Shown: piece by piece, positions 55,946 to 64,000 of the stretch | Numbering within the stretch: the first letter of the stretch is position 1 | How the letters are laid out: the number at the start of each line of letters is the position of its first letter | The notes under the pieces: model-generated | Seen by the model: only the letters and a program-made list of their open reading frames with translations | Database searches by the model: none | What the model was told of the DNA's origin: nothing | Translations under genes and position numbers: made by a program | From: Coralloluteibacterium thermophilum | GTDB taxonomy: Bacteria; Pseudomonadota; Gammaproteobacteria; Xanthomonadales; Xanthomonadaceae | Length of the DNA: 64,000 nt | Direction of reading: 5' to 3' | Assembly (NCBI RefSeq): GCF_042654365.1 | Contig: NZ_JBHSGG010000022.1 | Span: 1 to 64,000 of the forward strand

Positions 55946-56539
55946 TCACGGATACAACATCCGCACCGTCCAGCCATCCTCCCCGCCCTCGTGGACGTGG
56001 CGCTCGTGGAGCCGGAACTCGGCGCCGTACCAGAACTCGACGCGGGAAGGCACGACGCGGAAGCCGGTCCAGCGGGGCGGCCGCGGCACCGCGACGCCCT
56101 CGAACCGCGCCTCGACCTCGGCCAGGCGCGCCTCGAAGGCCGCGCGGTCCGGCAGCGTCTGCGACTGCAGCGAGGCCCAGGCGCCGATCTGGCTGCCGCG
56201 CGGGCGCGTGGCGAAGTAGGCGTCGGCCTCGGCGTCGTCGACCTGCTCCACCCGGCCTTCGACGCGGACCTGCACCGGACCGGGAAGGGCCTTCCACAGG
56301 AACAGCAGCGCCGCGTGCGGATTGGCCTGCAGTTCGTCGCCCTTGCGGCTCTCGAGGTGCGTGTAGAACACGAAGCCGCGGGTGTCGTAGGCCTTGAGCA
56401 GCACGGTTCGGGCGGAAGGTCGTCCCTCGGCGTCAGCCGTCGCGACCGTCATCGCGGTGGGCTCAGGCTCGCCCGCGGCGCGGGCGCGTTCGAGCAGGTC
56501 GTGGAAGGTGGCGAGGACGGCGTCGGGGAGTGCGGGCAT
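55946..56539 (-). CDS. pdxH: Pyridoxamine/pyridoxine 5'-phosphate oxidase
   Basis: 197 residues, slightly shorter at the N-terminus than E. coli PdxH. FMN-binding segments ARTVLLKAYDTRGFVFYTH and SRKGDELQANPHAALLFLW, the RPRGSQIGAWASLQSQ region and the C-terminal RLHERHVHEGGEDGWTVRMLYP-type end (split WTVRMLYP) are present. Forms pyridoxal phosphate. The start is not certain; no strong ribosome-binding site. Divergent from the glycerate-kinase-like gene across about 160 bp. Confidence 0.92.
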   Translation of the reverse strand: MPALPDAVLATFHDLLERARAAGEPEPTAMTVATADAEGRPSARTVLLKAYDTRGFVFYTHLESRKGDELQANPHAALLFLWKALPGPVQVRVEGRVEQVDDAEADAYFATRPRGSQIGAWASLQSQTLPDRAAFEARLAEVEARFEGVAVPRPPRWTGFRVVPSRVEFWYGAEFRLHERHVHEGGEDGWTVRMLYP

Positions 56540-56700
56540 CGTGGCGGCAGCGGCAAGGGGACTGGAGCGTGTCGTGCCCTTTGGGTGCGAAGCGGCCCGA
56601 TCGGCGGGACAGGGTGCATGCGTATCGGCATGTCCCACCGCGTCCCCTCCGGGTGAAACGCATTCCATCCCGGTGCACGACACGCTCTATTGTGAGGGGC

Positions 56701-57525
56701 ATGCCTTCCCACCACCAATCGACGACGCACGGCTGGCCACAGCCCCTGGTCGAGCGCCTGCTGGACGAGGGCCTCGCCGCGGCGGCGGCCACGCCCGTGA
56801 TCGGCGTCAGCGGCCTGCAGGGCACCGGCAAGTCGACCCTCGCCGCGCAGCTCTCGCAGGCGGGTGCGGCGCGCGGGCTCTGCGTGGCGACGCTGTCGAT
56901 CGACGACGTCTACCTCGACCGCCCCGAACGCGAGCGGCTCGCCGCCGAGGTCCACCCCCTCCTGGCCACGCGCGGGCCGCCGGGCACGCACGACCTCGCG
57001 CTGGCGGCCGACGTCCTCGACGGCCTGCGGGCGTCCGCGACGCCGCCCGCGATCCCGCGCTTCGACAAGCTGCGCGACCGACGGCTCCCGGCCTCGGCGT
57101 GGACGCGGCTTCCGGCGAGGCCGGACGTGGTGGTGTTCGAGGGCTGGTTCCTCGGCACGCCACCGGAACCGCCCGAGGCGCTGGGGCCGCCGGTGAACGC
57201 GCTCGAACGCGACGAGGATCCGGACGGCCGCTGGCGCCGCTACTGCAACGCCGCGCTCGCCCGGTACCAGCCCTTGTGGCGCCGCATCGACCGTCTCGTG
57301 TTCCTCGCGCCGCCGGGCTTCGAGGTCGTCCCGCGCTGGCGCATGCAGCAGGAGCGCGCGCTCGCCGCGGCGGACCCCGGGGCCCGCCCCATGGACGAGG
57401 CCGCCCTGCTGCGCTTCGTCCAGCACTACGAGCGCGTGAGCCGGCAGGCCCTGCGCACGCTGCCGGCCCTCGCGGACCGCGTGATCCGCATCGACGTACA
57501 TCGAGAAGTGAGGGAGGAGGAGTGA
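56701..57525 (+). CDS. P-loop kinase, D-glycerate 3-kinase-like
   Basis: 274 residues. P-loop GLQGTGKST near 41-49, a SIDDVYLDRPER segment, VVVFEGWFLG and WRMQQERAL near the C-terminus match the YggC/GLYK-like kinases of the D-glycerate 3-kinase group. It would convert glycerate to 3-phosphoglycerate. The last residues (EVREEE) are encoded by the left arm of a GA-rich inverted repeat. Probably co-oriented with aroK but separated by about 85 bases containing that repeat. Confidence 0.8.
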   Translation: MPSHHQSTTHGWPQPLVERLLDEGLAAAAATPVIGVSGLQGTGKSTLAAQLSQAGAARGLCVATLSIDDVYLDRPERERLAAEVHPLLATRGPPGTHDLALAADVLDGLRASATPPAIPRFDKLRDRRLPASAWTRLPARPDVVVFEGWFLGTPPEPPEALGPPVNALERDEDPDGRWRRYCNAALARYQPLWRRIDRLVFLAPPGFEVVPRWRMQQERALAAADPGARPMDEAALLRFVQHYERVSRQALRTLPALADRVIRIDVHREVREEE

Positions 57526-57582
57526 GAAACGAGGGGAGCCGATCGCCCTCCTTCCACCTCATGCCTCACTCCTCCTCACTCA
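57508..57582. repeat. GA-rich inverted repeat overlapping a gene end
   Basis: Left arm GTGAGGGAGGAGGAGTGAG (about 57508-57526) and right arm CTCACTCCTCCTCACTCAC (about 57564-57582) with a 37-base loop. Made of the same degenerate heptads as the other repeat blocks. The left arm supplies the stop codon of the kinase gene. Confidence 0.75.
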
Positions 57583-57610
57583 CGTCTGCGATCCGCACTA
57601 CCATGCCCGG

Positions 57611-58159
57611 ATGCAGCGCGCCGCCAACCTCATCCTCGTAGGCCCCATGGGGTCCGGCAAGAGCGCGCTCGGGCGCCTGGTCGCCGCGCGCCTGGGGCTG
57701 GAGTTCGCGGACACCGACCGCCGCATCGAGAAGCGCACCGGCGTCAGCATCGCGACCATCTTCGAGCACGAGGGCGAGGCCGGCTTCCGCGCACGCGAAC
57801 GGCAGGTCGTGGCCGAACTCTGCGCCGGCCGCGACCGCGTGATCGCGACCGGCGGGGGCGTGGTGCTGGATGCGGCCAACCGCGCCTGCCTGCGCGCCAG
57901 CGGCGTGGTGGTGCACCTGCACGTGGACGTGGAGACCCAGCTTGCGCGGCTGGCGCGCGACCGCAGCCGCCCGCTGCTCGAGGATCCCGACCGCCGCGGC
58001 GTGCTCGAACGACTCGCCGCCGAACGCGCGCCGCTCTACGCCGAGGTGGCCGACCTGCAGATCGACGTGGCCGCCTGCAGCGTCGAACGCGCCTGCGAAC
58101 GGCTGTTCCACCTGCTCCCCCCCGGCTGGCTGCCGGCTTCCACCTCCACATCCGCATGA
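57611..58159 (+). CDS. aroK: Shikimate kinase
   Basis: 182 residues. NLILVGPMGSGKSALGR with Walker A GPMGSGKS, FADTDRRIEKRTG with the shikimate-binding Asp, GEAGFRARERQVV and ATGGGVVL. Standard shikimate pathway step 5. Its last codons overlap the start of aroB (ATGA), the usual gammaproteobacterial arrangement. Confidence 0.96.
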   Translation: MQRAANLILVGPMGSGKSALGRLVAARLGLEFADTDRRIEKRTGVSIATIFEHEGEAGFRARERQVVAELCAGRDRVIATGGGVVLDAANRACLRASGVVVHLHVDVETQLARLARDRSRPLLEDPDRRGVLERLAAERAPLYAEVADLQIDVAACSVERACERLFHLLPPGWLPASTSTSA

Positions 58160-59235
58160 CCCAGCACTCGGTCGACGTCGCGCTCGGTGCGCGCAGCTAC
58201 TCCATCCGCATCGGCCCGGGCCTGCTCCGCGACGCCGAGGCGCTCGCGGCGGCCGCCCCCGGCCGCCACGTCCTGCTGGTGACCGACGCCAACGTGGCAC
58301 GGCATCACCTCGCACCGGTGCAGGCGGCCTTCGGCGAGCGGCGCCTCGAAACCTGCGTGCTGCCGCCGGGCGAACAGGAGAAGACCCTGGCCCGCTTCGG
58401 CGAACTGATCGGACGCCTGGCCGACATGGGCGCGAGCCGCGACGCCACGGTGGTCGCGCTCGGCGGCGGCGTGGTCGGCGACCTCGCCGGCTTCGCCGCC
58501 GCGACGTGGATGCGCGGCATCCGCTTCGTGCAGGTGCCGACGACGCTGCTGGCCATGGTCGACTCCTCGGTCGGCGGCAAGACCGCGGTCGACCTGCCGC
58601 AGGGCAAGAACCTCGTCGGCGCCTTCCACCAGCCGGCCGCGGTTTTCGCCGACACCGACGTGCTCGCCACCCTGCCCGCCCGCGAGCTGGCCGCAGGGCT
58701 CGCGGAGGTGCTCAAGTACGGAGCGATCGGCGATGCCGGCTTCTTCGCGTGGCTGGAGCGCCACATGGAGGCGCTCCTCGCCCGCGAGCCGACCGCCGTC
58801 GCCGAGGCCATCGCGCGCAGCTGCGCGCACAAGGCCGGCGTGGTCGTGCGCGATGAGACCGAGCAGGGCGAGCGGGCGCTGCTCAACTTCGGCCACACCT
58901 TCGGGCACGCCATCGAGACCGAGCAGGGCTACGGCGGCCTGCTGCACGGAGAGGCGGTCGCGGTCGGGATGCTGCTCGCGGCCGAGCTGTCCGCGCGGCT
59001 CGGCCTCGCCCCCGCAGCGGACCGGACGCGGCTGGAGGCCCTGGTGGCAGGCTTCGGCCTGCCGGTGCGCATTCCGCCCGGCCTCGATCCCGACGCCCTG
59101 CTCCGGCACATGCGGCTGGACAAGAAGAACCGCTCCGGCGCGCTCCGGCTGGTCCTGTGGCGCGGGCTGGGCCGCGCCGAGGTGGTCGAAGGCGTCGAGG
59201 ACGCGGCGGTGCGCGCGGTGCTCGCCGCCGGCTGA
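58156..59235 (+). CDS. aroB: 3-dehydroquinate synthase
   Basis: 359 residues. NAD-binding GGGVVGDLAGFAAATWMRG, DSSVGGKTAVDLPQGKNLVGAFHQP, ELAAGLAEVLKYG and NFGHTFGHAIE with zinc-binding histidines are all conserved. Cyclises DAHP to dehydroquinate in the shikimate pathway. Overlaps aroK. About 208 bases without an identifiable gene follow before the small WGR gene. Confidence 0.97.
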   Translation: MTQHSVDVALGARSYSIRIGPGLLRDAEALAAAAPGRHVLLVTDANVARHHLAPVQAAFGERRLETCVLPPGEQEKTLARFGELIGRLADMGASRDATVVALGGGVVGDLAGFAAATWMRGIRFVQVPTTLLAMVDSSVGGKTAVDLPQGKNLVGAFHQPAAVFADTDVLATLPARELAAGLAEVLKYGAIGDAGFFAWLERHMEALLAREPTAVAEAIARSCAHKAGVVVRDETEQGERALLNFGHTFGHAIETEQGYGGLLHGEAVAVGMLLAAELSARLGLAPAADRTRLEALVAGFGLPVRIPPGLDPDALLRHMRLDKKNRSGALRLVLWRGLGRAEVVEGVEDAAVRAVLAAG

Positions 59236-59431
59236 GGCCGCCTTCATCCGCGCGTGCGGCGCAGCCTCGGGGGGCGGTTTCGCCCGCGCCGAACGGGCAC
59301 GCGATGCCGCGGAACCCCCGCGGCCGCCCGGCTCCGCCATGCCGCCCCGGCGCATGCCGGGCGACCGCGCACGCGCGTCCCGGCAGGGCAGGCTCCCCTC
59401 GGATGCCTCGTCCTGCCACGGACGGGCCGGC

Positions 59432-59437
59432 TACAAT
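59432..59437 (+). promoter_or_regulatory. -10-like element almost touching a start codon
   Basis: TACAAT, an exact match to a strong -10 form, ends 6 bases before the ATG of the WGR gene. If used, transcription would begin at or next to the start codon, giving a leaderless mRNA. No -35 box is convincing, which is common for promoters in this GC range. Confidence 0.4.
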
Positions 59438-59443
59438 CGGCGG

Positions 59444-59683
59444 ATGCGCGTCCTGCTCCAGCATCCTCCCGTCGCCAGCGAGCCGGCCCGGTTCGTCCAG
59501 CTCAGCCTCGAGCAGGACCTGCTCGGCGGCTGGGCGCTGGTGCGCGAAGCCGGCCAGCTCGGCGGCCGCAGCCAGCTCAGGCGCGAGCAGTTCCTCGAAC
59601 GCGACGAAGCCGTCGCCGCCTTCGAGAAGGCGCGCGAGCAGCAGGTCCGGCGCGGCTTCCAGCCCGTCGCCGACGCCCCTTGA
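59444..59683 (+). CDS. Small solo WGR-domain protein
   Basis: 79 residues that consist almost entirely of one WGR-like domain: RFVQLSLEQDLLGGWALVREAGQLGGRSQLRREQF is split here as RFVQLSLEQDLLGG and WALVREAGQLGG, followed by RDEAVAAFEKAREQQVRRGF. WGR domains occur in poly(ADP-ribose) polymerases and DNA-repair factors and bind nucleic acid or DNA ends; the solo form is uncharacterised. It sits between aroB and hemE, 38 bases before hemE. Confidence 0.75.
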   Translation: MRVLLQHPPVASEPARFVQLSLEQDLLGGWALVREAGQLGGRSQLRREQFLERDEAVAAFEKAREQQVRRGFQPVADAP

Positions 59684-59721
59684 GCGCCACGCGCTCCTCG
59701 ACCCATTCCGGAAGGATCACC

Positions 59722-60786
59722 GTGTCCGCAGCACTGAAGAACGACCGTTTCCTGCGCGCCCTGCGCCGCGAGCCCGTGGACACCACGCCCGTGTGGCTGA
59801 TGCGCCAGGCGGGCCGCTACCTGCCCGAGTACCGCGCGACCCGCGCACGCGCCGGTAGCTTCATGGGCCTGGCGACCAACCCGGAGCTGGCCTGCGAGGT
59901 CACCCTGCAGCCGCTCGAACGGTTCGAGCTGGACGCCGCCATCCTGTTCTCCGACATCCTCACCGTGCCCGACGCCATGGGCCTGGGCCTCTACTTCGCC
60001 GAGGGCGAGGGCCCGAAGTTCGAGCGCCCGGTGCGCAGCGCCGAGGACGTGGCGAAGCTCGCGGTGCCCGACGTCGACGCGCGCCTGCGCTACGTCACCG
60101 ATGCGGTGCGCCTGATCCGGCGCGAGCTCGACGGCCGGGTGCCGCTGATCGGCTTCTCCGGCAGCCCCTGGACCCTCGCCTGCTACATGGTCGAGGGCGG
60201 TGGCAGCAAGGACTTCGCACGCATCAAGGCGATGGCCTACGACGCGCCCGCCACCCTGCACCGCCTGCTCGAAACGGTGACCGACGCGGTGATCGCCTAC
60301 CTCGACGCGCAGCGCCAGGCCGGCGCCCAGGCCCTGCAGGTGTTCGACACCTGGGGCGGCGTGCTCGCACCGCACCTCTACCGCGAGTTCTCGCTGCGCT
60401 ACCTCACCCGCATCGCGCAGGAACTCCCGCGCGGCGCCGGCGCCGAGCGCGCGCCGCTGATCCTGTTCGGCAAGGGCAACGCGCCCTACCTGGAGGATCT
60501 CGCCGCCAGCGGCGCCGAAGGCGTGGGCGTGGACTGGCTGGTGTCCCTCGACGAGGCGCGCCGCCGCACCGGCGGGCGCGTCGCGCTCCAGGGCAACCTC
60601 GACCCGGCGACGCTGTACGCGCAGCCCGAGGTCATCCGCGCCGAGGTCCGGCGCGCGCTCGACGCCTTCGGCACCGGCCCGGGGCACGTGTTCAACCTGG
60701 GCCACGGCATGGCGCCGGACATGGACCCGGAGCACGTGCGCGTGCTGGTCGATGCCGTGCACGAGTTCGGGCGCCGCGGCGCCTGA
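59722..60786 (+). CDS. hemE: Uroporphyrinogen decarboxylase
   Basis: 354 residues from a GTG with GAAGGA 7 bases upstream, the same length as E. coli HemE. PVWLMRQAGRYLPEYR, ILFSDILTVPDAMG, FSGSPWTLACYMVEG, VFDTWGGVL and FNLGHGMAPDMDPEHV are all family signatures, including the substrate-binding Arg and Asp. Heme biosynthesis. Convergent with the hybrid kinase gene, stops about 8 bases apart. Confidence 0.97.
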   Translation: MSAALKNDRFLRALRREPVDTTPVWLMRQAGRYLPEYRATRARAGSFMGLATNPELACEVTLQPLERFELDAAILFSDILTVPDAMGLGLYFAEGEGPKFERPVRSAEDVAKLAVPDVDARLRYVTDAVRLIRRELDGRVPLIGFSGSPWTLACYMVEGGGSKDFARIKAMAYDAPATLHRLLETVTDAVIAYLDAQRQAGAQALQVFDTWGGVLAPHLYREFSLRYLTRIAQELPRGAGAERAPLILFGKGNAPYLEDLAASGAEGVGVDWLVSLDEARRRTGGRVALQGNLDPATLYAQPEVIRAEVRRALDAFGTGPGHVFNLGHGMAPDMDPEHVRVLVDAVHEFGRRGA

Positions 60787-60793
60787 AGCCGCC

Positions 60794-63700
60794 TCAGCCG
60801 CCGGCGCCGTCCGGCGGCCCCGCCAGCGCGGCGGCGACCGCGTCGGCCAGCATCGCGCTGGTCACCGGCTTGCGCACGAACAGCTGCATCCCGGCCTGAC
60901 GCGCCTCCGGCTCGGCCTCGGGGTCGGCGCGGGCGGTCAGGGCCACCAGCGGAAGTCCCGGCGCGTGCGCGCGCAGCAGGCCGGCCAGCTGCTGGCCGCT
61001 GACGCCGGGCAGGTCCAGGTCCACGAAGGCCAGGTCGATCCCGCGCTCCTCTCCCAGCAGGGCCAGAGCGGCCATGGCATGCGGCGCATGCAGGACACGA
61101 TGCCCCTGCGCCTCCAGCAGTCCGCCCACCACCTGCGCGACGACCGGATCGTCCTCCACCAGCAGGATCGTGCATGCCGCCGCCGGCGCGGCGTGGGCCG
61201 GCGCGTCCGCGACCGCGGGCGCATCGATCGCCGGCAACGGCAGGTGCACGTGGAAGCAGGTGCCCGCGCCGGGCGCGCTGTCGACGTCGATCGTCCCGCC
61301 CATGGCGTGCACCAGCTCCTGCGCGATCGACAGGCCCAGGCCGCTGCCGCCGTGGTGGGCTGCGGTGCGCGCATCCTCGAGCTGGCTGAAGCGCTCGAAC
61401 AGGCGCGCGCGCCGCTCGGCGTCGAGGCCGGGCCCGGTGTCGCGCACGCGCAGGTAGAGGCCGTCCACGCCGCTCCCCGCCTCGATGCCGACGCGCCCCT
61501 CCTCGGTGAACTTGACCGCGTTGTGTCCGAGATTGAGCAGCACCTGCCGCAGGCGGTGCGCGTCGCCGAGGTAGGTCGGCGCCAGCGAGGCGTAGATGTC
61601 GCAGGTGAGCGCGATCCCCTTGTGCGCCGCCTGCGGCCGCAGCAGCGCGGCCACCTCCTCCACCACCGCGCGCAGGTCGAAGGGCTCGGAGGCCAGGGGC
61701 AGCTTGCCGGCCTCGATGCGCGCGAGGTCGAGGCTGTCGTTGACCAGCCGCAGCAGGTGGGTGCCGGCGCCGTGGATGGCCTCGGCGTAGCCGTGCTCCC
61801 GCGGCGGCAGGCCGCTGCCGAGCAGCAGTTCGCTCATGCCCAGCACGCCGGTGAGCGGCGTGCGGATCTCGTGCCCCATGGTGGCGAGGAAGCGGCTCTT
61901 GGCCTGCGACGCCTCGACCGCCAGGCGGTGTTCCTGCTCGGCCAGGGCGAGCGCGTTGCGGCGCCGCAGCCGGTTGCGGTACGCGAGGGCCGCCATCGCG
62001 AGCAGCAGGCCCGCGAGCAGCACGTAGCCCGCGACCGCCGCGTGGGTGCGCCACCACGGCGGCAGGACCTCGACCTCGAACACCCGCGCCGGCGACCACG
62101 CCCCTCCCGCCGGCGCGGCCTCCACGTGCAGCCGGTAGGCGCCCGGACGCAGCGACGAGAACACGCGCTCGCCGACGCCCTGCTGCTCCACCCAGCCGGT
62201 GTCGTAGTCCTCCAGCAGGAACCGGTAGCGGTGCGTGCGCGCGTCGGCGAAGGACAGCAGGCGCACGCCCACGCGGAGGTCGCGGTCCTCCGGACCGAGG
62301 CGCAGCGGCGCGTCCGGATCGAGATCGAGCAGGGCGTCGCCGCGGCGCACCGAGACCGCGTCCACCGCGAGCGGCGGGCGCGGCGGTGCGGGCGCAGGCG
62401 CGTCCGCCTCGAACATCACCACGCCCGTGGAGGACAGCACCACCGCGACGCCGTCGGGATTGAGCACGGGCGGCCCGAACGCGAAGCGCGCGTCCGGCAG
62501 GTTGTCGCCGGTGCCGTAGTTGCGCACGCTGCCCTGCTCCGGGTCGATCCGGACCAGGCCGCGCCGGGTGGCCACCCACACCACGCCGCCGGGCGTCGCC
62601 AGCAGGCCGCCCGGCCGCACGGCGGGCAGCCCGTCGTTGTGGTCGAAGCGGCGTCCGCGGCGCAGGCGCTCGCCGGTCCATTCCGTCTCCTCCACGTAGC
62701 CGTCGCCGGCCAGCCAGAGTCGACCGTCCGCGGCGTAGGCGGCATCGACCACCTGCCGCTCCGGCGCGCCCTCGACCGGCACGAAGCCCTCCCCGTCGAA
62801 GCGCAGCAGGCCGCCGGGACTGCCCCACCAGGGCGCGCCGTCCGGCCCCGCGAAGACCCGCCCCACCTGGGTCATGTCATGGCCGGGCAGCGCGTAGCGC
62901 CACTCCAGCGCGCCGTCCGGGCCGCGCCGCTCGATGCCGCCGTTCCAGACGCTCATCCACAGGCGACCGTCGGGCGTCTCGAGCATGCTCTCGACGTCGA
63001 CCGCCTCCTCGCCCTCGCCGAGCGGCCAGGCGGCGAGCATGCCGCGGGCGAAGTCGTACAGCCCGTAGCCGCGCGAGTAGCCCACCCACAGGGTGCCGTC
63101 CGCGCGCGGGAGCACGGTCGAGAGCCAGCTGGTGCCCATCGCGTCGCCGGAGCGGACCTGCTCCAGCGCGAGATCGCGGCCGATGCGGTACAGGGCGTCG
63201 GCCCCGACCAGCCAGACCGCGCCGTCGGTGCCCGGCACCGCGCGGCGGAGGTCGAGCACCTCCAGCGGCTCGCCGCCGAGGGTCTTCAGGCTGGAGAAGC
63301 GCTGCCACTCCGGCGGCAGGTAGGCGACGCCGTGCGGGAAGATCGCGAACCACATCCCGCCCTCGTGGTCCTGGTACAGCTGCCAGATGCCGGTGCGCTC
63401 GTTGAGCAGCCCGTCGCCGCGGTCGCCGCTCAAGAGCGCCAGGCCGCCTGCGTCCCGGTAGAGGCCGTTCATGGTGGCGATCCACCGCCGCCCCGAGACG
63501 TCCAGCAGGCTGGCGTTGACGTCCAGGCCGGCGAGCGCCTGGTAGGCCACGCGCGGACGGCCGTCGCTCCCGATGCGGAAGAGGCCGGGGTGGGCGCTGA
63601 TCCAGACCGAGCCGTCCGGCTCCTCGTCGATGCCCAGCACGGAGCGGCCGTCGAAGACGTCGGGGGCGACCCGCGCCACGCCGGCGGAGGTGCGCAGCGA

Positions 63701-64000
63701 CAGCCCCTCCTGCGTGCCGATCCACAGCCGCCCGGCGGCGTCCGCGTGCAGGGTGAGGATGGCGCCGGGGGCGAGCCCGGGATCGTCCGCCGCGGTCGTC
63801 CGCGTCAGCCGCCCCTCGCGGTCGAGCCCGCACAGCTCGCCGGAATAGGTCCCGAACCAGAGCGTGCCGTCGGCGTCCTCGCTCAGCGCCACCACGGAAT
63901 GGGCGCAGGTCGCGTCGCGGCCCGGGACGCGGATGCGGGTGAAGCGCGTGCGGTCGTGCTCCAGGCGTGCGAGGCCGAAGGCGCCGCCGACCCAGATCCG
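60794..64000 (-). CDS. Hybrid histidine kinase with two-component-regulator propeller (partial)
   Basis: At least 1068 residues; the 5' end lies beyond the right edge since the frame stays open to position 64000 (RIWVGGAFGL there is another propeller blade). Domains in order: Reg_prop beta-propeller with many G-x-LWxGT-type blades, a Y_Y_Y domain (VRLLSFADARTHRYRFLLEDYD), one membrane helix (near 62030-61980), HisKA (ATMGHEIRTPLTGVLG), HATPase (DTGPGLDAE, GGSGLGLSI), and a C-terminal REC (VDLDLPG Asp site). Periplasmic sensing, internal phosphorelay. The REC output lacks a DNA-binding domain, so a further partner is needed. Similar sensors often watch polysaccharides, but the ligand is unknown. 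Confidence 0.92.
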   Translation of the reverse strand, partial: RIWVGGAFGLARLEHDRTRFTRIRVPGRDATCAHSVVALSEDADGTLWFGTYSGELCGLDREGRLTRTTAADDPGLAPGAILTLHADAAGRLWIGTQEGLSLRTSAGVARVAPDVFDGRSVLGIDEEPDGSVWISAHPGLFRIGSDGRPRVAYQALAGLDVNASLLDVSGRRWIATMNGLYRDAGGLALLSGDRGDGLLNERTGIWQLYQDHEGGMWFAIFPHGVAYLPPEWQRFSSLKTLGGEPLEVLDLRRAVPGTDGAVWLVGADALYRIGRDLALEQVRSGDAMGTSWLSTVLPRADGTLWVGYSRGYGLYDFARGMLAAWPLGEGEEAVDVESMLETPDGRLWMSVWNGGIERRGPDGALEWRYALPGHDMTQVGRVFAGPDGAPWWGSPGGLLRFDGEGFVPVEGAPERQVVDAAYAADGRLWLAGDGYVEETEWTGERLRRGRRFDHNDGLPAVRPGGLLATPGGVVWVATRRGLVRIDPEQGSVRNYGTGDNLPDARFAFGPPVLNPDGVAVVLSSTGVVMFEADAPAPAPPRPPLAVDAVSVRRGDALLDLDPDAPLRLGPEDRDLRVGVRLLSFADARTHRYRFLLEDYDTGWVEQQGVGERVFSSLRPGAYRLHVEAAPAGGAWSPARVFEVEVLPPWWRTHAAVAGYVLLAGLLLAMAALAYRNRLRRRNALALAEQEHRLAVEASQAKSRFLATMGHEIRTPLTGVLGMSELLLGSGLPPREHGYAEAIHGAGTHLLRLVNDSLDLARIEAGKLPLASEPFDLRAVVEEVAALLRPQAAHKGIALTCDIYASLAPTYLGDAHRLRQVLLNLGHNAVKFTEEGRVGIEAGSGVDGLYLRVRDTGPGLDAERRARLFERFSQLEDARTAAHHGGSGLGLSIAQELVHAMGGTIDVDSAPGAGTCFHVHLPLPAIDAPAVADAPAHAAPAAACTILLVEDDPVVAQVVGGLLEAQGHRVLHAPHAMAALALLGEERGIDLAFVDLDLPGVSGQQLAGLLRAHAPGLPLVALTARADPEAEPEARQAGMQLFVRKPVTSAMLADAVAAALAGPPDGAGG

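Overview
The window is a very GC-rich bacterial chromosome segment. It is best explained as a gammaproteobacterium of the Lysobacterales (Xanthomonadales): the housekeeping genes look gammaproteobacterial (minCDE, aroK-aroB, hemE, purT, tesB, pdxH, trhO, bpt), and the intergenic DNA carries repeat types common in that order (REP-like palindromes containing GGAGCGGCTTCAGCC, degenerate 7-bp repeats, and families of C-run/G-run hairpins). The taxonomic placement is inference; no rRNA or tRNA gene was seen.

Layout. 1-1.65 kb is a visibly lower-GC remnant of an integron cassette array: three minus-strand cassettes and two attC sites closely resembling the aadA-type attC, with no integrase in view. 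A frameshifted DUF6624 gene follows (2.0-2.6 kb). From 2.7 to 17.1 kb a minus-strand cluster reads, in transcription order: two Tat-signal TldD-like proteases, a PmbA/TldE-like partner, a DUF4159 protein with a possible Tat signal, a MoxR ATPase, a DUF58 protein, a BatA-type membrane protein, a DUF4175-like membrane protein with a His-rich linker, and an amidotransferase-fold membrane protein. It looks like a cell-envelope MoxR system combined with an exported TldD/TldE protease. A ~1.2 kb tandem repeat array sits inside it. 17.2-26.6 kb holds an MHYT-GGDEF-EAL protein, trhO, a PHP-type metallohydrolase, a lipase, an FKBP isomerase, a flavoprotein, a membrane-bound Mrr-like protein with a degenerate active site, and an HPF/RaiA-like protein.

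26.6-32.5 kb holds an SGNH acetylesterase and a secreted protein, divergent from an RND efflux adaptor/permease pair. 33.1-34.2 kb is a gene-free inverted-repeat island. 34.2-48.7 kb contains a tricorn-like protease, a YqiA-like hydrolase, a MOSC protein, an amidase, tesB, a DUF2007 protein, bpt, purT, an SPFH/Arc/DUF4177 trio, two hydrolases, a VanY-type peptidase, a DUF423 protein and an SRPBCC protein. 48.8-50.7 kb is a NarL-type two-component pair. 50.9-53.9 kb is GNAT-minC-minD-minE plus an HExxH protein. 54.5-55.9 kb is a second tandem repeat array with telomere-like heptamers on both sides. 56-60.8 kb carries pdxH, a glycerate-kinase-like gene, aroK-aroB, a small WGR protein and hemE. 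The window ends inside a hybrid histidine kinase with a two-component-regulator propeller.

The strongest leads are the TldD/PmbA-MoxR cluster, where an unsignalled TldE-like partner may be exported with its Tat-signal TldD, and the repeat landscape: two separate arrays share the same two hairpins but have unrelated spacers.
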